This document shows, one piece after another, positions 34,850 through 44,157 of a stretch of DNA of 64,000 nt; the stretch's first letter is position 1; each line of letters starts with the position of its first letter. The notes under the pieces were generated by a model. The model ran no database searches. It was given only the letters and a program-made list of their open reading frames with translations, and was not told the origin of the DNA. Source of the stretch: CAYMJM01 sp964391325 (GTDB lineage Bacteria; Patescibacteriota; Dojkabacteria; B142; JAFGMG01). A program made the translations under genes and the position numbers. The stretch lies in NCBI GenBank assembly GCA_964391325.1, contig CAYMJM010000003.1, positions 1-64,000 on the forward strand, written 5' to 3'.

Positions 34850-35450
34850 TATAATTCAAGTTGGGGATCTAAAACAACAGGAGAAGAAATTAGCCAAGCA
34901 AAAAGCATCTCAAACTGAAAAAGAAATAGCCTTCAAACCTCTGTACATTCGTCACTGTCGATTCTATTTGGTTACCCAATTGTTGTCTATTCAACTTACA
35001 TTTTTTATCCTAGGCGTATTATTAGCTTTCACAGTATATATGCTTACTATGGTGCAATTACCAGTATTGCTCCCAGTTGGTTTATTGTATATATCTGGCT
35101 TTCTGATAGATGGGATAGTTGCTTTCCATGTTTATACTCAGTGGAAGAGAAGTTATTACGAAGTAAGTTTAAAAAGTATTGCTTATTACAAACAGTCAAT
35201 ATTTTTTTCGCGAATAAATACTTACAAAGTGGAGCAGGTTATCAGAGTGCGCTTTATACAAGGTGCGTTAGGGAAGATCTTTAATTGTGGAGATATAGAA
35301 GTATATGATTCTGCGTCTACAAACCCAGTCCGGCTTCTGAATGTTCCGGAACCCAATAAAATTAGGGATGCTATAGAAGAAGCCATGATTCAGGAGAAAA
35401 GAGTAGACACAGATGTTGTTCTCCTAAACGATGAGAATAAAGAAATCTAA
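34842..35450 (+). CDS. Bacterial PH-domain (YdbS/bPH2-like) membrane protein
   Basis: This 202-residue protein has a basic N-terminus, two membrane helices (about 45-70 and 75-98) and a C-terminal domain. The C-terminal domain runs YYEVSLKSIAYYKQSIFFSRINTYKVEQV..., which fits the bPH2 pattern (a beta-strand series ending in GDIEVYDSAS and the LLNVPEPNKI segment). The role of these proteins is not settled; some act in envelope stress or lipid association. It is translationally coupled to the HD-domain gene. Confidence 0.85.
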   Translation: MVDIIQVGDLKQQEKKLAKQKASQTEKEIAFKPLYIRHCRFYLVTQLLSIQLTFFILGVLLAFTVYMLTMVQLPVLLPVGLLYISGFLIDGIVAFHVYTQWKRSYYEVSLKSIAYYKQSIFFSRINTYKVEQVIRVRFIQGALGKIFNCGDIEVYDSASTNPVRLLNVPEPNKIRDAIEEAMIQEKRVDTDVVLLNDENKEI

Positions 35451-35463
35451 TTATAGCTCAGGG

Positions 35464-37197
35464 TTAGCTTTTTAATCTGCCGGTTTGCAAATCCCATAGG
35501 TTTTTGTAAACGCCGTTTGGTGTTTTGATTAAGCCCTTATGAGTTCCTTCTTCTACTATACTGCCATTTTCTAGTACTATAATCCTGTCGGACTTCATGA
35601 TCGTAGACAACCTGTGGGCAATAACAATTGTTGTTTTGTCTGCGGCAATTCTCCAGAAAGCCTCTTGAATCAATTTTTCTGACTCTGAATCCAGCTGACT
35701 TGTTGCCTCGTCAAAAACAATAATTGGCGGATTTACTAATACCATCCTGGCTATTGCCAGCCTTTGCTTTTGCCCGCCAGAGAGCTTGATGCCCCTTTCA
35801 CCCACCATTGTATTGTATTTGTCTGGAAGCGACTCTATGAATTTATCTAAATTTGCCATCCTTGCCGCTTCTTTAACTTCCTTTAGCGTTGCCTTTGGAT
35901 TGCCGTAGGCAATATTAAAGGCTATTGTGTTGTTAAACATTAAGGCCTCTTGTGGTACCATCCCTATGTTAGACCTCAAACTTTCTTTCGTAACTTCTTT
36001 GATATCATAGCCATCTATAAGGATTGATCCTTTAGTAGGATCATAAAATCTTAACAGTAATTTTATCAGAGTAGTTTTTCCTGCTCCTGACTTGCCAACA
36101 AGCGCAATTGATTCATTAGGCTTTATATGCAGATCAATTGAGCTCAAGACGGCTGTCCTATCTGAGTATTTGAAGTCGACATTTTTAAAATATATATCTC
36201 CTTTTATTGGAGGTAACTTTATAGCATCCTTTTTTTCCTGAATTGCTACTTTAATACTGAGAATACTAAGATATTTCGACAAGTCACTTTGGTGCTTGGC
36301 AAGCTCCCTTAGCCTATATATTAAATCCTTTAGTCTGGGGAAAAACATAAAAGAGAAAGTAAGTGTCACAGCAAAATCTCCAGTTGTAAATTCTCCACTT
36401 TCAACTTTATTCACGCTTATAACAATTATCAATATAAGGCTAATGAGAGCAAGGAACCCGGTCCATACTTCAATCAACCTGAAAGTATTTGCATAATTCC
36501 ACATTGCCCTGATCCATCCTTTATACTGGTGTAGTAAACGTTTTTGCTCCTGTTTTTCTTGAGCAAAAATATTGACGGTTTCATAATTGATCAAGTTGTC
36601 TCCTATTATCCCTGATATTCTGTCTTCTTCGTCATTTAAAGTATCTCGGTTTTTCACGTTAATTTTAATCAAAAAGTAAGTGAACAATAAGTTTATGATG
36701 AAGCTAATCGTGATGACTGCACTCAGCGATCTATCTAAGGCAAAAAAGACTATTGATACAAATATTAAGTCTATGAAGATTTTTAGTAACCCACGGAATA
36801 TTTCTATGTTATAACTCCAAAAAGCACTATCTCCTCTTTTAATCATTGAAATCAATGAGCCACTCCTTTTATTAGCATGAAAGTCAAAATCCAGCTCATG
36901 TAGTTTATTAAAGACCTCAATCTTAAGATCTCTCGCTGCTTGGATTAGATAGCTGTCATGAATAATATAAGAGAAGGGTACGAGGAATAGATTAATACTT
37001 TCCAGAACAATAAATGCGACAATCGTTCTAAGCAACAAAGCTTTGTTGAAATTTTCTATTCCTTCAAAGAAATATCTTACTAGCAGAGCTGAACAATTAT
37101 TGACTACTTGACTTAGTATAATGAGCCCGATCCCAATAAAAAAGCTATATTTATACTTTTTTATAAAAATGTAAAAGTCACTGAAAGAATTTTTCAT
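35464..37197 (-). CDS. ABC exporter, fused membrane and ATPase domains
   Basis: This 577-residue half-transporter has six membrane helices in the first 320 residues. The ATPase domain has Walker A GKSGAGKTT, Q-loop VPQEALMF, signature LSGGQKQRLA, Walker B IIVFDEATSQLD and the switch His in IAHRLS. It would work as a homodimer to export a lipid, peptide or drug, as in MsbA-type exporters. It is convergent with the PH-domain gene. Confidence 0.95.
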   Translation of the reverse strand: MKNSFSDFYIFIKKYKYSFFIGIGLIILSQVVNNCSALLVRYFFEGIENFNKALLLRTIVAFIVLESINLFLVPFSYIIHDSYLIQAARDLKIEVFNKLHELDFDFHANKRSGSLISMIKRGDSAFWSYNIEIFRGLLKIFIDLIFVSIVFFALDRSLSAVITISFIINLLFTYFLIKINVKNRDTLNDEEDRISGIIGDNLINYETVNIFAQEKQEQKRLLHQYKGWIRAMWNYANTFRLIEVWTGFLALISLILIIVISVNKVESGEFTTGDFAVTLTFSFMFFPRLKDLIYRLRELAKHQSDLSKYLSILSIKVAIQEKKDAIKLPPIKGDIYFKNVDFKYSDRTAVLSSIDLHIKPNESIALVGKSGAGKTTLIKLLLRFYDPTKGSILIDGYDIKEVTKESLRSNIGMVPQEALMFNNTIAFNIAYGNPKATLKEVKEAARMANLDKFIESLPDKYNTMVGERGIKLSGGQKQRLAIARMVLVNPPIIVFDEATSQLDSESEKLIQEAFWRIAADKTTIVIAHRLSTIMKSDRIIVLENGSIVEEGTHKGLIKTPNGVYKNLWDLQTGRLKS

Positions 37198-37261
37198 AAG
37201 AACTTAGGAAATGCAATTCTATATTCTATCAGTTATATAAAGCGTTTCAAAGTGGTTGCAA

Positions 37262-37290
37262 TTTAATATGCTGCAAAATAATGTTATAAT
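37262..37290 (+). promoter_or_regulatory. Promoter candidate of rnj
   Basis: TATAAT at 37285-37290 is preceded after 17 bases by a weak -35, TTTAAT at 37262-37267. The ATG lies 21 bases after the -10 box. Confidence 0.45.
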
Positions 37291-37311
37291 ATTAGGTTAA
37301 TAAATAATAAA

Positions 37312-38988
37312 ATGTCATATAATAAGAAAGAAAAAGTAAGAATAATACCGCTTGGTGGAGTTGAGCAAATCGGAGCAAATTGTACCCTTATCGAGTATGA
37401 GAATCAAATTGTCATAATTGATGTTGGATTGGGTTTTCCTTCTTCCCAGATACTAGGTATTGATTATTTTATTCCTAATCTTGATTATTTAAAGAAAAAT
37501 AAGCACAAAATTGAAGGTGTTGTGATCACACATGGTCATTTGGATCACATTGGCGGGCTCTCTCATTTTATTGAGGCGCTAGATTTCCCCGAAGTTTATG
37601 CCTCCAGATTCGCACTTGAGCTAATCAAGGTTAAATTAAAAGAAAAAAAATTGTTGGATAAGGCAAGACTGCGGGAGGTCTCTCCCGATTCCAAATTGCA
37701 GTCCAAAGCTATTACGATAGAGTTCTTTAGAGTAAACCACTCGATCCCGGAGTCTATGGGAGTTTTAGTTAGAACTCCAGCCGGTAATATAGTGCATACA
37801 GGAGATTTCAAATTTGATAATTCTCCTGTCAACGAGCCAGTAGCTGATTATGGTAAATTAGCCAAGATTGGTAATGAAGGGGTACTTGCTTTACTGTCTG
37901 ATTCAACAAACTCTTTTAAGGCTGGCCACTCAACATCTGAGACTGAGGTTGCTGAAATACTGGAGAACGTTTGCGAAGATGCAAAAGGCAGAATTATTGT
38001 TGCAACTTTTTCCTCTCTTGTTACTAGATTATACCAATTAATCCAGATAGCCCAAAAATTGAATAGGAAAATCTATATTTCAGGTAGAAGTATGGAGACA
38101 GCGATCAAGATTGCTAAACAGATTGGTTATATAAATGCATCTTCAGATTTGTTCATTAACCCCAAATCTGTTAAAAGATACAAAGAAGACAGAGTGATGG
38201 TGCTGGCTACTGGGGCACAGGGAGAAAGTATGGCTGCTCTCGCAAGAATGGGCAGAGGAGAACACAAGGATATCAAAATTCAAAAAGGAGACACAATAAT
38301 TCTATCGGCTTCTGTAATCCCTGGGAATGATCTTGAGGTGCAAACTATGATTGATGCTCTGAGTAAAAAAGGCGCCATAGTTTTTCATAAGGATATAATG
38401 GATTTGCATAGTTCCGGACATGGATTTAAAGAAGATCAGAAATTAATGATTAATTTAGTTAGACCGAAATACTTCATTCCTATTCATGGATACCAGTCTT
38501 TTCTCTTTGAGCATGGTAGAACAGCACAGGAGCTAGGCATAAAAAAACAGCATGTTATTTTATCTGAGAATGGAGATATTATTGAAATAGACCGTTCTAG
38601 CTGGGACAAGGTTGGTAGAATTAAAGCAACTCCACTGCTAGTATCAGGATTAGGCGTCGGCGATATAGGAGCCAGCGTTTTGTCAGATCGAGAACAGCTA
38701 GCAAATTATGGCATTGTTTTCGTTGTGATGGTAGTGGACAAGAAAACTAAAAAACTATTAAACAGGCCGGATATTATTTCTCGTGGGTTCGTGTATGTGA
38801 AGCATAATTTTGATTTGATTGACTCCATATCAGATAAAGTACAAGCAATTTACAACCAGGAGATTACAAAAGCCAGTGACCTCAAGAGTGTTAAACAAAA
38901 AATTCAGGCAGAAATTAGAAGGTTATTATATAAAGAAACAGAGAGAGAGCCCATGATATTAGTTAGTTTTCAGGAAATTGGTGTATAA
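37312..38988 (+). CDS. rnj: Ribonuclease J
   Basis: This 558-residue metallo-beta-lactamase/beta-CASP nuclease has the zinc motif THGHLDHIGG near residue 66, VNHSIPES, HTGDFKFD, SDSTNS and the beta-CASP segment GRSMETAIKIA. The C-terminal PIHGYQS and RPDIISRGFVY segments are also typical. It degrades and matures RNA by endo- and 5' exonuclease action, the main mRNA decay enzyme where RNase E is missing. It is a single gene with its own promoter. Confidence 0.97.
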   Translation: MSYNKKEKVRIIPLGGVEQIGANCTLIEYENQIVIIDVGLGFPSSQILGIDYFIPNLDYLKKNKHKIEGVVITHGHLDHIGGLSHFIEALDFPEVYASRFALELIKVKLKEKKLLDKARLREVSPDSKLQSKAITIEFFRVNHSIPESMGVLVRTPAGNIVHTGDFKFDNSPVNEPVADYGKLAKIGNEGVLALLSDSTNSFKAGHSTSETEVAEILENVCEDAKGRIIVATFSSLVTRLYQLIQIAQKLNRKIYISGRSMETAIKIAKQIGYINASSDLFINPKSVKRYKEDRVMVLATGAQGESMAALARMGRGEHKDIKIQKGDTIILSASVIPGNDLEVQTMIDALSKKGAIVFHKDIMDLHSSGHGFKEDQKLMINLVRPKYFIPIHGYQSFLFEHGRTAQELGIKKQHVILSENGDIIEIDRSSWDKVGRIKATPLLVSGLGVGDIGASVLSDREQLANYGIVFVVMVVDKKTKKLLNRPDIISRGFVYVKHNFDLIDSISDKVQAIYNQEITKASDLKSVKQKIQAEIRRLLYKETEREPMILVSFQEIGV

Positions 38989-39064
38989 ATATACATTAAG
39001 ATGGATTTTTGTATATTTATAGAATATAATTCTATTAACCTTCAAGCTATTACAATAAAACAAT

Positions 39065-39667
39065 ATGGGTGATGAGCAAATTGGTCTCCAGATAAAAAAA
39101 GCGCGTATGGAAAAAGGACTTTCTCAAGAGGATCTGGGAGAGAAGCTAAGTGTTACATGGGAGATGATAAGTCGTTATGAGAATGGGAGAAGCAGCGCAA
39201 GAAAATATCTAGTGCAACTGTCAGAAATTTTAGAAAAACCAATTAGTTATTTTTTTGGAGTTCAGGAGTCACTTAGTACAAATATTGTAGAACAAATTGT
39301 AAAATCTCTGAAAGAGAACGATATAGGCTTACAGCAAGGATATATTAATAAAGTTCCTCTAGTGGATGATATGTCCATTTTGGGTTTCGCAAAAAGTCTG
39401 AAATTCACCCGACAGGTCTATACAGCCCCTGATTGGATAATTGAAAAATATAAGGATATTTTTGCCTTGAGACTGGCAAGTACTGCTTACGAAGGAATTG
39501 AAGTTGGTGAAGGGGATATTGGCTTTTTTTCTCCAGGAATAGAGTCTCAAGCAGATGATATTGTTTTGGTAGAGGATATTTCTTTTTATAAACTTAGAAA
39601 GTTCTCACCAGAAGAAAAGAATTCTGTTGTTGCTGTTTTAATAATGCAAGAGAAGCGCTATAGATAA
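39065..39667 (+). CDS. XRE-family regulator with degenerate S24/LexA-like C-terminal domain
   Basis: This 200-residue protein has an N-terminal helix-turn-helix (residues 7-60: LGEKLSVTWEMISRYENGR). The C-terminal part has the LexA/CI-like layout: FALRLASTAYEGIEVGEGDIGFF where peptidase S24 proteins have a GDSM..(I)..GD stretch, then VLVEDISFYKLRKF where the catalytic Lys would lie. The catalytic Ser context is not canonical, so self-cleavage is uncertain. It could regulate nearby genes. The pyk gene follows after 56 bases. Confidence 0.75.
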   Translation: MGDEQIGLQIKKARMEKGLSQEDLGEKLSVTWEMISRYENGRSSARKYLVQLSEILEKPISYFFGVQESLSTNIVEQIVKSLKENDIGLQQGYINKVPLVDDMSILGFAKSLKFTRQVYTAPDWIIEKYKDIFALRLASTAYEGIEVGEGDIGFFSPGIESQADDIVLVEDISFYKLRKFSPEEKNSVVAVLIMQEKRYR

Positions 39668-39723
39668 TGTTGTGCTTTCTTGATAGAATCAGCCAAGTAC
39701 ATTACTTTTGTCTATCATATATT

Positions 39724-41115
39724 ATGCCGAGAACCAAAATTTTATGTACCCTAGGACCTTCCAGTTGGGACAGACCGGTCCTTCAAGAGATGATTGAGAA
39801 TGGAATGACTATAGCCCGAATCAATGGAGCATACGCAGATATAGAAGAGTTGCAACGGGTAGCCAAGCTGGTTAGATCTATCTCCAAAGAGGTTGCTTTG
39901 ATGCTGGACATTAAAGGGGCACAGGTACGTTTAAACAAATTTGAAGAATCTATTACGGTACAACCAGGTGATGAGATTATAATAGGAAGTTCTGCAGAAG
40001 ATACGATGTACCCAATTACCTATCCAGAACTCTATCGGGACTTGGAAAAAGGCCACATTTTATTGATAGATGATGGTAGAGTTAAACTTGAGGTAGTCAA
40101 GATCCAGGATGCAAAGATAAAGGCTAAGGTAATATATGGAAAAAAGATTCTTCCTGGCAAAACAATTAGTACTCCAGGCATACCATTATCCAATCCTCCT
40201 ATAACTAAACGGGATATTGAGCAGATAAAATTTGCTGTGAAAGATAATTGGGATTATATTGCTGCCTCTTTTGTGAGAAATAAAGATGATATCCTTCAGG
40301 TTAAAAAGCATGCTAAGGATTCTCTTATTAAGGTTATGGCTAAAATAGAAGATGAGCAAGGTGTTAAGAATATTGAGGAAATAATCGACGTATCAAATGG
40401 AATAATTATAGCAAGAGGAGATCTGGGAGTAGAAATGCCATATGAAAAAATTCCTGCTCTTCAAAAACACATAACCACCAGATGTTTGCTCAAAGCAAAG
40501 CCGGCGATTGTTGCGACGCATATGCTTGAATCAATGCTTGAGAACCCAAATCCAACAAGGGCTGAAATTAATGACGTCGCAAATGCGGTCTTTGATGGTT
40601 GCGATGTTGTTTGGCTGAGCGCTGAAACCACTACGGGAAAGTATCCAGTTGAGGCCGTGAAAACTTTGGCAAGAATAAGTTTAGAATCTGAAAAATATGT
40701 AGTTCCTGAAATTCTTTACGGAGAGCCAGAAGATATTAATCCTATTACTGTAGCGCTAGCAAGGGGAGTTATTGATATATGTGAGGGCCTTCCAATTGAT
40801 AAAATAATAGTAGCTACTGGAACCGGAAAAACAGCCAGAGTGATTTCTAGTTTTAAGCCAAAGCAACCTATTATTGCTCTTACCTCAAATGACATATATC
40901 AGAGACAGCTCCAAGCTACCTGGGGAGTTATACCTAGAGTACTGTTTACTGAGGATGTTAGTAGGGATAAAGGTATAAAGAAAATAGCTAAAAAAATTAT
41001 TTCAGAAGGTTTGGTCAAAAAAGATGATTTAATACTGGTCATAAGAGGAACTACGCCAATAACAAAAAGGACCAACTCTCTCGAAGTGGGTTTAGCTAAG
41101 GAATTCCTTAAGTAA
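39724..41115 (+). CDS. pyk: Pyruvate kinase
   Basis: This gene encodes 463 residues from the ATG at 39724, where the protein begins MPRTKILCTLGPSS as in other pyruvate kinases. An ATG at 39667 that overlaps the previous stop adds 19 unrelated residues and is rejected. Landmarks are the substrate-site MAKIEDEQGVKNI, the ARGDLGVEMP segment, ATHMLESM and the C-terminal domain. It makes pyruvate and ATP in the last step of glycolysis. A good terminator follows 23 bases after the stop. Confidence 0.97.
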   Translation: MPRTKILCTLGPSSWDRPVLQEMIENGMTIARINGAYADIEELQRVAKLVRSISKEVALMLDIKGAQVRLNKFEESITVQPGDEIIIGSSAEDTMYPITYPELYRDLEKGHILLIDDGRVKLEVVKIQDAKIKAKVIYGKKILPGKTISTPGIPLSNPPITKRDIEQIKFAVKDNWDYIAASFVRNKDDILQVKKHAKDSLIKVMAKIEDEQGVKNIEEIIDVSNGIIIARGDLGVEMPYEKIPALQKHITTRCLLKAKPAIVATHMLESMLENPNPTRAEINDVANAVFDGCDVVWLSAETTTGKYPVEAVKTLARISLESEKYVVPEILYGEPEDINPITVALARGVIDICEGLPIDKIIVATGTGKTARVISSFKPKQPIIALTSNDIYQRQLQATWGVIPRVLFTEDVSRDKGIKKIAKKIISEGLVKKDDLILVIRGTTPITKRTNSLEVGLAKEFLK

Positions 41116-41138
41116 ATCTGAATTATAAAGATAAAATT

Positions 41139-41165
41139 AAAGCCCTCTTTCAGGAGGGCTTTCTG
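41139..41165 (+). terminator. Terminator after pyk
   Basis: AAAGCCCTC (41139-41147) pairs perfectly with GAGGGCTTT (41154-41162) around a 6-base loop, followed by a short T-rich tail. It lies between pyk and a convergent gene and may work in both directions. Confidence 0.8.
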
Positions 41166-41186
41166 TTGCAGTTTGAGAATATAGGT

Positions 41187-41597
41187 TTATCCTAGAAGAA
41201 CAAATAATAGTACTCCTATTAGGACTAATAGAGCTATGGTCAAACCTAGTAGCAAGAAAAGTCCTTTATTTGATGAAGAAGGTTCTTCTTCTGAGTGCTC
41301 TTCTAGTTCTGGTGTCTCCTCTAGTTCTGTTTGGGATAGGATACCTTCAGGAGGAGTTTTGTGCGGCTGAGTTTCTACTTCAGCATCAGGTTCAATTTGA
41401 GTTTCATCTGTGTCTAAGTCTTGGGCTATATTTACTTCATCTGGATTGGTTTCTACTATTTTTTCACTTTGATCTGTTGTTTGGTCTGGGCTTAAGTCGA
41501 TATTATCACTGGGCTCAGGATGAGTAGCCGTAGGCAATGGCTGTGGAGGATCCTGTATAGGATCGGATGGACTGCCTTGATTCTGTGGAGTTGCCAT
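41187..41597 (-). CDS. Acidic low-complexity protein with C-terminal membrane anchor
   Basis: This 136-residue protein has about 108 residues rich in E, D, P, Q and T with no expected fold. A single strong hydrophobic helix follows (about 112-134: GLFLLLGLTIALLVLIGVLL) at the very C-terminus. This is a tail-anchored layout with the acidic part probably cytoplasmic, or the reverse. No family is recognised. It lies between the pyk terminator and the tRNA-Cys gene. Confidence 0.65.
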   Translation of the reverse strand: MATPQNQGSPSDPIQDPPQPLPTATHPEPSDNIDLSPDQTTDQSEKIVETNPDEVNIAQDLDTDETQIEPDAEVETQPHKTPPEGILSQTELEETPELEEHSEEEPSSSNKGLFLLLGLTIALLVLIGVLLFVLLG

Positions 41598-41754
41598 ATA
41601 CTTAATTTAATAATTTTATTGATTACAATATATATATTTTTTTACAACATTACAAGGTTGATAATTTAGTTGAGGATTTCACAAGCATCCCTGTTATGTT
41701 AAAATTGCATGTTTGAATGGTAGTATTGATTTTTCGAGTTTGAAAATCTAAAAT

Positions 41755-41826
41755 GGCGACGTAGCCAAGTAGTAAGGCAGCGGTCTGCAAAACCGCTATG
41801 CGCGGGTGCAATTCCCGCCGTCGCCT
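41755..41826 (+). tRNA. tRNA-Cys(GCA)
   Basis: The acceptor GGCGACG (41755-41761) pairs with CGTCGCC (41819-41825). The anticodon stem GCGGT/ACCGC holds the loop CTGCAAA with anticodon GCA at 41787-41789. The discriminator is T, the identity base for tRNA-Cys. No CCA is encoded. Confidence 0.97.
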
Positions 41827-41835
41827 TGTCGTTAT

Positions 41836-41920
41836 GCCGGGATGGTGGAATGGTAGACACGCTGGACTTAAAATCCAGTGCCTTTAACCAGGCGTGCGGG
41901 TTCGAGTCCCGCTCCCGGCA
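41836..41920 (+). tRNA. tRNA-Leu(TAA)
   Basis: The acceptor GCCGGGA (41836-41842) pairs with TCCCGGC (41913-41919) and the discriminator is A. The anticodon stem CTGGA/TCCAG holds CTTAAAA with anticodon TAA at 41869-41871. A long variable arm (class II) is present. No CCA is encoded. The last 37 bases overlap the 3' end of the methyltransferase gene on the other strand. Confidence 0.97.
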
Positions 41921-42450
41921 CTTGATCTTCGTGTTTTATCTTTCAGCAAGTGGGATAAAGCGATACCAACAGATACTGCGACATTTAGACTAGAGCCTTT
42001 CCCGAGCATTGGGATAAAAACTGCTGAATCGCATTTATCGAGCACTTTAGGAGAGATGCCGTGAGCCTCGCTTCCTACGATTACAGCTAGCTTCTCTGGG
42101 ACATCGTAACTATATATATTTTCCGACTTATCTGTAATCTCCAATGCTACCATGGTGTATCCTCTTTTCTTTAAAGAAGAAATAATTTCCAATGGATTTT
42201 GGTAATACTTCCAAATAATTCTATTTTCTTTTGACCTTGATACTTTTTTTAGTTCTTTACCAAAAGGTGGAGTTGTTGTTGCCCCTGTAAGATAAATAGC
42301 GTTAACTGCCATAGCATCAGCTACTCTAAATATCTGAGCCACATTTTTCGCATATTGTAGGCTATCAAGGATAAGAACAATATTTTTCTTACTATGTACT
42401 GTATGCTGTCGCAGAAATCTTTTTAATTCTATTTTCCGTAATTGTTTCAT
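41884..42450 (-). CDS. SpoU/TrmH-family RNA 2'-O-methyltransferase
   Basis: This 188-residue knotted (SPOUT) methyltransferase has NVAQIFRVADAMAVNAIYLTG, VIVGSEAHGISP (motif 2) and FIPMLGKGSSLNVAVSVGIALSH (motif 3). Members 2'-O-methylate ribose in tRNA or rRNA. The last dozen codons (GSGTRTRTPG and stop) are read from the antisense of the tRNA-Leu gene, so the natural C-terminus runs into the tRNA. An rRNA or tRNA target cannot be chosen from sequence. Confidence 0.93.
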   Translation of the reverse strand: MKQLRKIELKRFLRQHTVHSKKNIVLILDSLQYAKNVAQIFRVADAMAVNAIYLTGATTTPPFGKELKKVSRSKENRIIWKYYQNPLEIISSLKKRGYTMVALEITDKSENIYSYDVPEKLAVIVGSEAHGISPKVLDKCDSAVFIPMLGKGSSLNVAVSVGIALSHLLKDKTRRSSAGSGTRTRTPG

Positions 42451-42540
42451 AAATGGATTTTTAATTTTAATGCTTGTATTATAGTATAAGTAACTGATAT
42501 TCTTAAAAGTCTATATTAATTAGCATTATTAAAACTGTCT

Positions 42541-44097
42541 ATGGCCGAGTTCTATAAATATCCTAAACCAATTGTATTAGTAGTGCTTGACGGGGTAGGA
42601 GTGGCACCCCCGGGCCCCGGGAATGCGGTTACACTTGCAAATACTCCAATTCTTGATAGTCTGTGGCCGAAGTATCCTCATGCCTATCTTCAAGCAGCTG
42701 GCAGAGCAGTAGGATTACCTGATGGCGCAGATGGAAATAGCGAGGTTGGTCATATGACATTAGGTACAGGCAAAGTTCTTTTTCAGGATTTACCCAGAAT
42801 TGAAAATAAGATAAAAAGTGGAGAGTTTATACGCAATGAGGAATTAAACAATGCAGTTAAACATGTGAAGAAAAATAAATCAAGTCTTCATGTAATGGGA
42901 CTGCTAGGAGATGGGTTGGTGCATTCAAGCAAGAAGCATTTGTATGAGCTAATTAAGTTGATTGAGCAGTCCGATGTTGATCCAAATAAAGTTTATTTCC
43001 ATATGTTCCTAGATGGACGCGACTCCTCTCCGAAAGCTGGGGTCAAATTGGTGCAAGAACTTCAAGAAGAGTTGGAGCGTAAGAAAATAGGACAAGTTGC
43101 CAGTATCATAGGACGGTACTATGCAATGGATAGAGATTTAAGATGGGAGAGGGTAAAGAAAGCGTATGATTTGATTACAAGAGGAATTGGAGAAGAATCT
43201 AAAAATATATTAAAAACACTACAGGATGCTTATAAAAAAGACCTGACAGATGAATATATGACAGAGTTTGTAATTCCTGACTATGAAGGCAAGAAAGCAC
43301 GTGTAGGTACAGGAGATGGCCTGATTTTCTTTAATTTCAGACCTGACCGCGCGCTACAGATTACTAAAGCATTTGAAGATGAAAAATTCACAGGTTTTAA
43401 CAGAGAGTTGATAAAAGACTTATATTTTGTAGGCTTTACTGATTACAAGCAGGGATTTCCTAAGAAAATTGCATTCCCTCAGGAGAAAGTTACAGATTCT
43501 CTGGGAAAAGTTTTAAGCGAAAATCAATTAACTCAATTAAGGATAGCAGAATCAGAAAAGTTTCCACATGTTACCTATTTTTTTGACGGTGGAAAAAAAA
43601 TTGTTTACGAAGGTGAAGAGCAAATTGAGGTTCCTTCTCCCAAAGATGTCGCAACCTATGATCAAGCTCCGAGGATGAGTACTGATAAGCTAATTGAAGT
43701 CTTTACTTCAAAAATGGAGAAAGAAAAGTTTGACTTCGCACTAATTAATGTTGCAGCTCCTGATATGGTAGCGCATACTGGGGTCTTAGATGCTGCCGTT
43801 AAGGCTATGGAGGCGGCAGATGAGGCAGTTGGAAAGATTTTGGAATATGTACTAGGACAGGATGGAGTTGTTCTTATCACGGCTGATCATGGTAATTGTG
43901 AAGAATTAGTAAATATTAGGACCGGTGAGGTGGATACCAAACACTCAACTAATCACGTTCCTTTCGTTGCAGTGAAAAGAGACTTTACTCCTCAGGAACT
44001 ACAATTAGGAATTCTGGCTGATATTGCTCCGACTATTTTGTATTTGTTTGGTATAGAAAAGCCTGATGAAATGACCGGAAGAAATCTGCTAGTCTAG
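42541..44097 (+). CDS. gpmI: Cofactor-independent phosphoglycerate mutase
   Basis: This 518-residue iPGM has the metal-site motif VVLDGVGV near the start, DGNSEVGHMTLG with the catalytic Ser (about 62), FLDGRDSSP, GRYYAMDRDLRW and the C-terminal TADHGNCEE and KHSTNHVPF. It interconverts 3- and 2-phosphoglycerate with two Mn ions. With pyk nearby it supplies lower glycolysis. No start-proximal Shine-Dalgarno is visible. Confidence 0.97.
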   Translation: MAEFYKYPKPIVLVVLDGVGVAPPGPGNAVTLANTPILDSLWPKYPHAYLQAAGRAVGLPDGADGNSEVGHMTLGTGKVLFQDLPRIENKIKSGEFIRNEELNNAVKHVKKNKSSLHVMGLLGDGLVHSSKKHLYELIKLIEQSDVDPNKVYFHMFLDGRDSSPKAGVKLVQELQEELERKKIGQVASIIGRYYAMDRDLRWERVKKAYDLITRGIGEESKNILKTLQDAYKKDLTDEYMTEFVIPDYEGKKARVGTGDGLIFFNFRPDRALQITKAFEDEKFTGFNRELIKDLYFVGFTDYKQGFPKKIAFPQEKVTDSLGKVLSENQLTQLRIAESEKFPHVTYFFDGGKKIVYEGEEQIEVPSPKDVATYDQAPRMSTDKLIEVFTSKMEKEKFDFALINVAAPDMVAHTGVLDAAVKAMEAADEAVGKILEYVLGQDGVVLITADHGNCEELVNIRTGEVDTKHSTNHVPFVAVKRDFTPQELQLGILADIAPTILYLFGIEKPDEMTGRNLLV

Positions 44098-44157
44098 CTT
44101 TCTTGACCAAATCAATAGACTAGTATAGTCTGTAATTAGCAATATTAAATAACTAGA

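Noticed and set aside
39667..39723. Start of pyruvate kinase at an ATG overlapping the previous stop (TAATG)
   Set aside because: Pyruvate kinases begin with the MPRTKI..LGPSS-type sequence, found at 39724; the 19 residues before it are not family-like.
41749..41754. TAAAAT directly before tRNA-Cys as its -10 box
   Set aside because: It abuts the mature tRNA 5' end, leaving no room for a transcript start; the promoter must lie further upstream.
44117..44131. 15-base palindrome AGACTAGTATAGTCT after gpmI as a terminator
   Set aside because: The stem is only 6 bp with a 3-base loop and no T-run follows on either strand.
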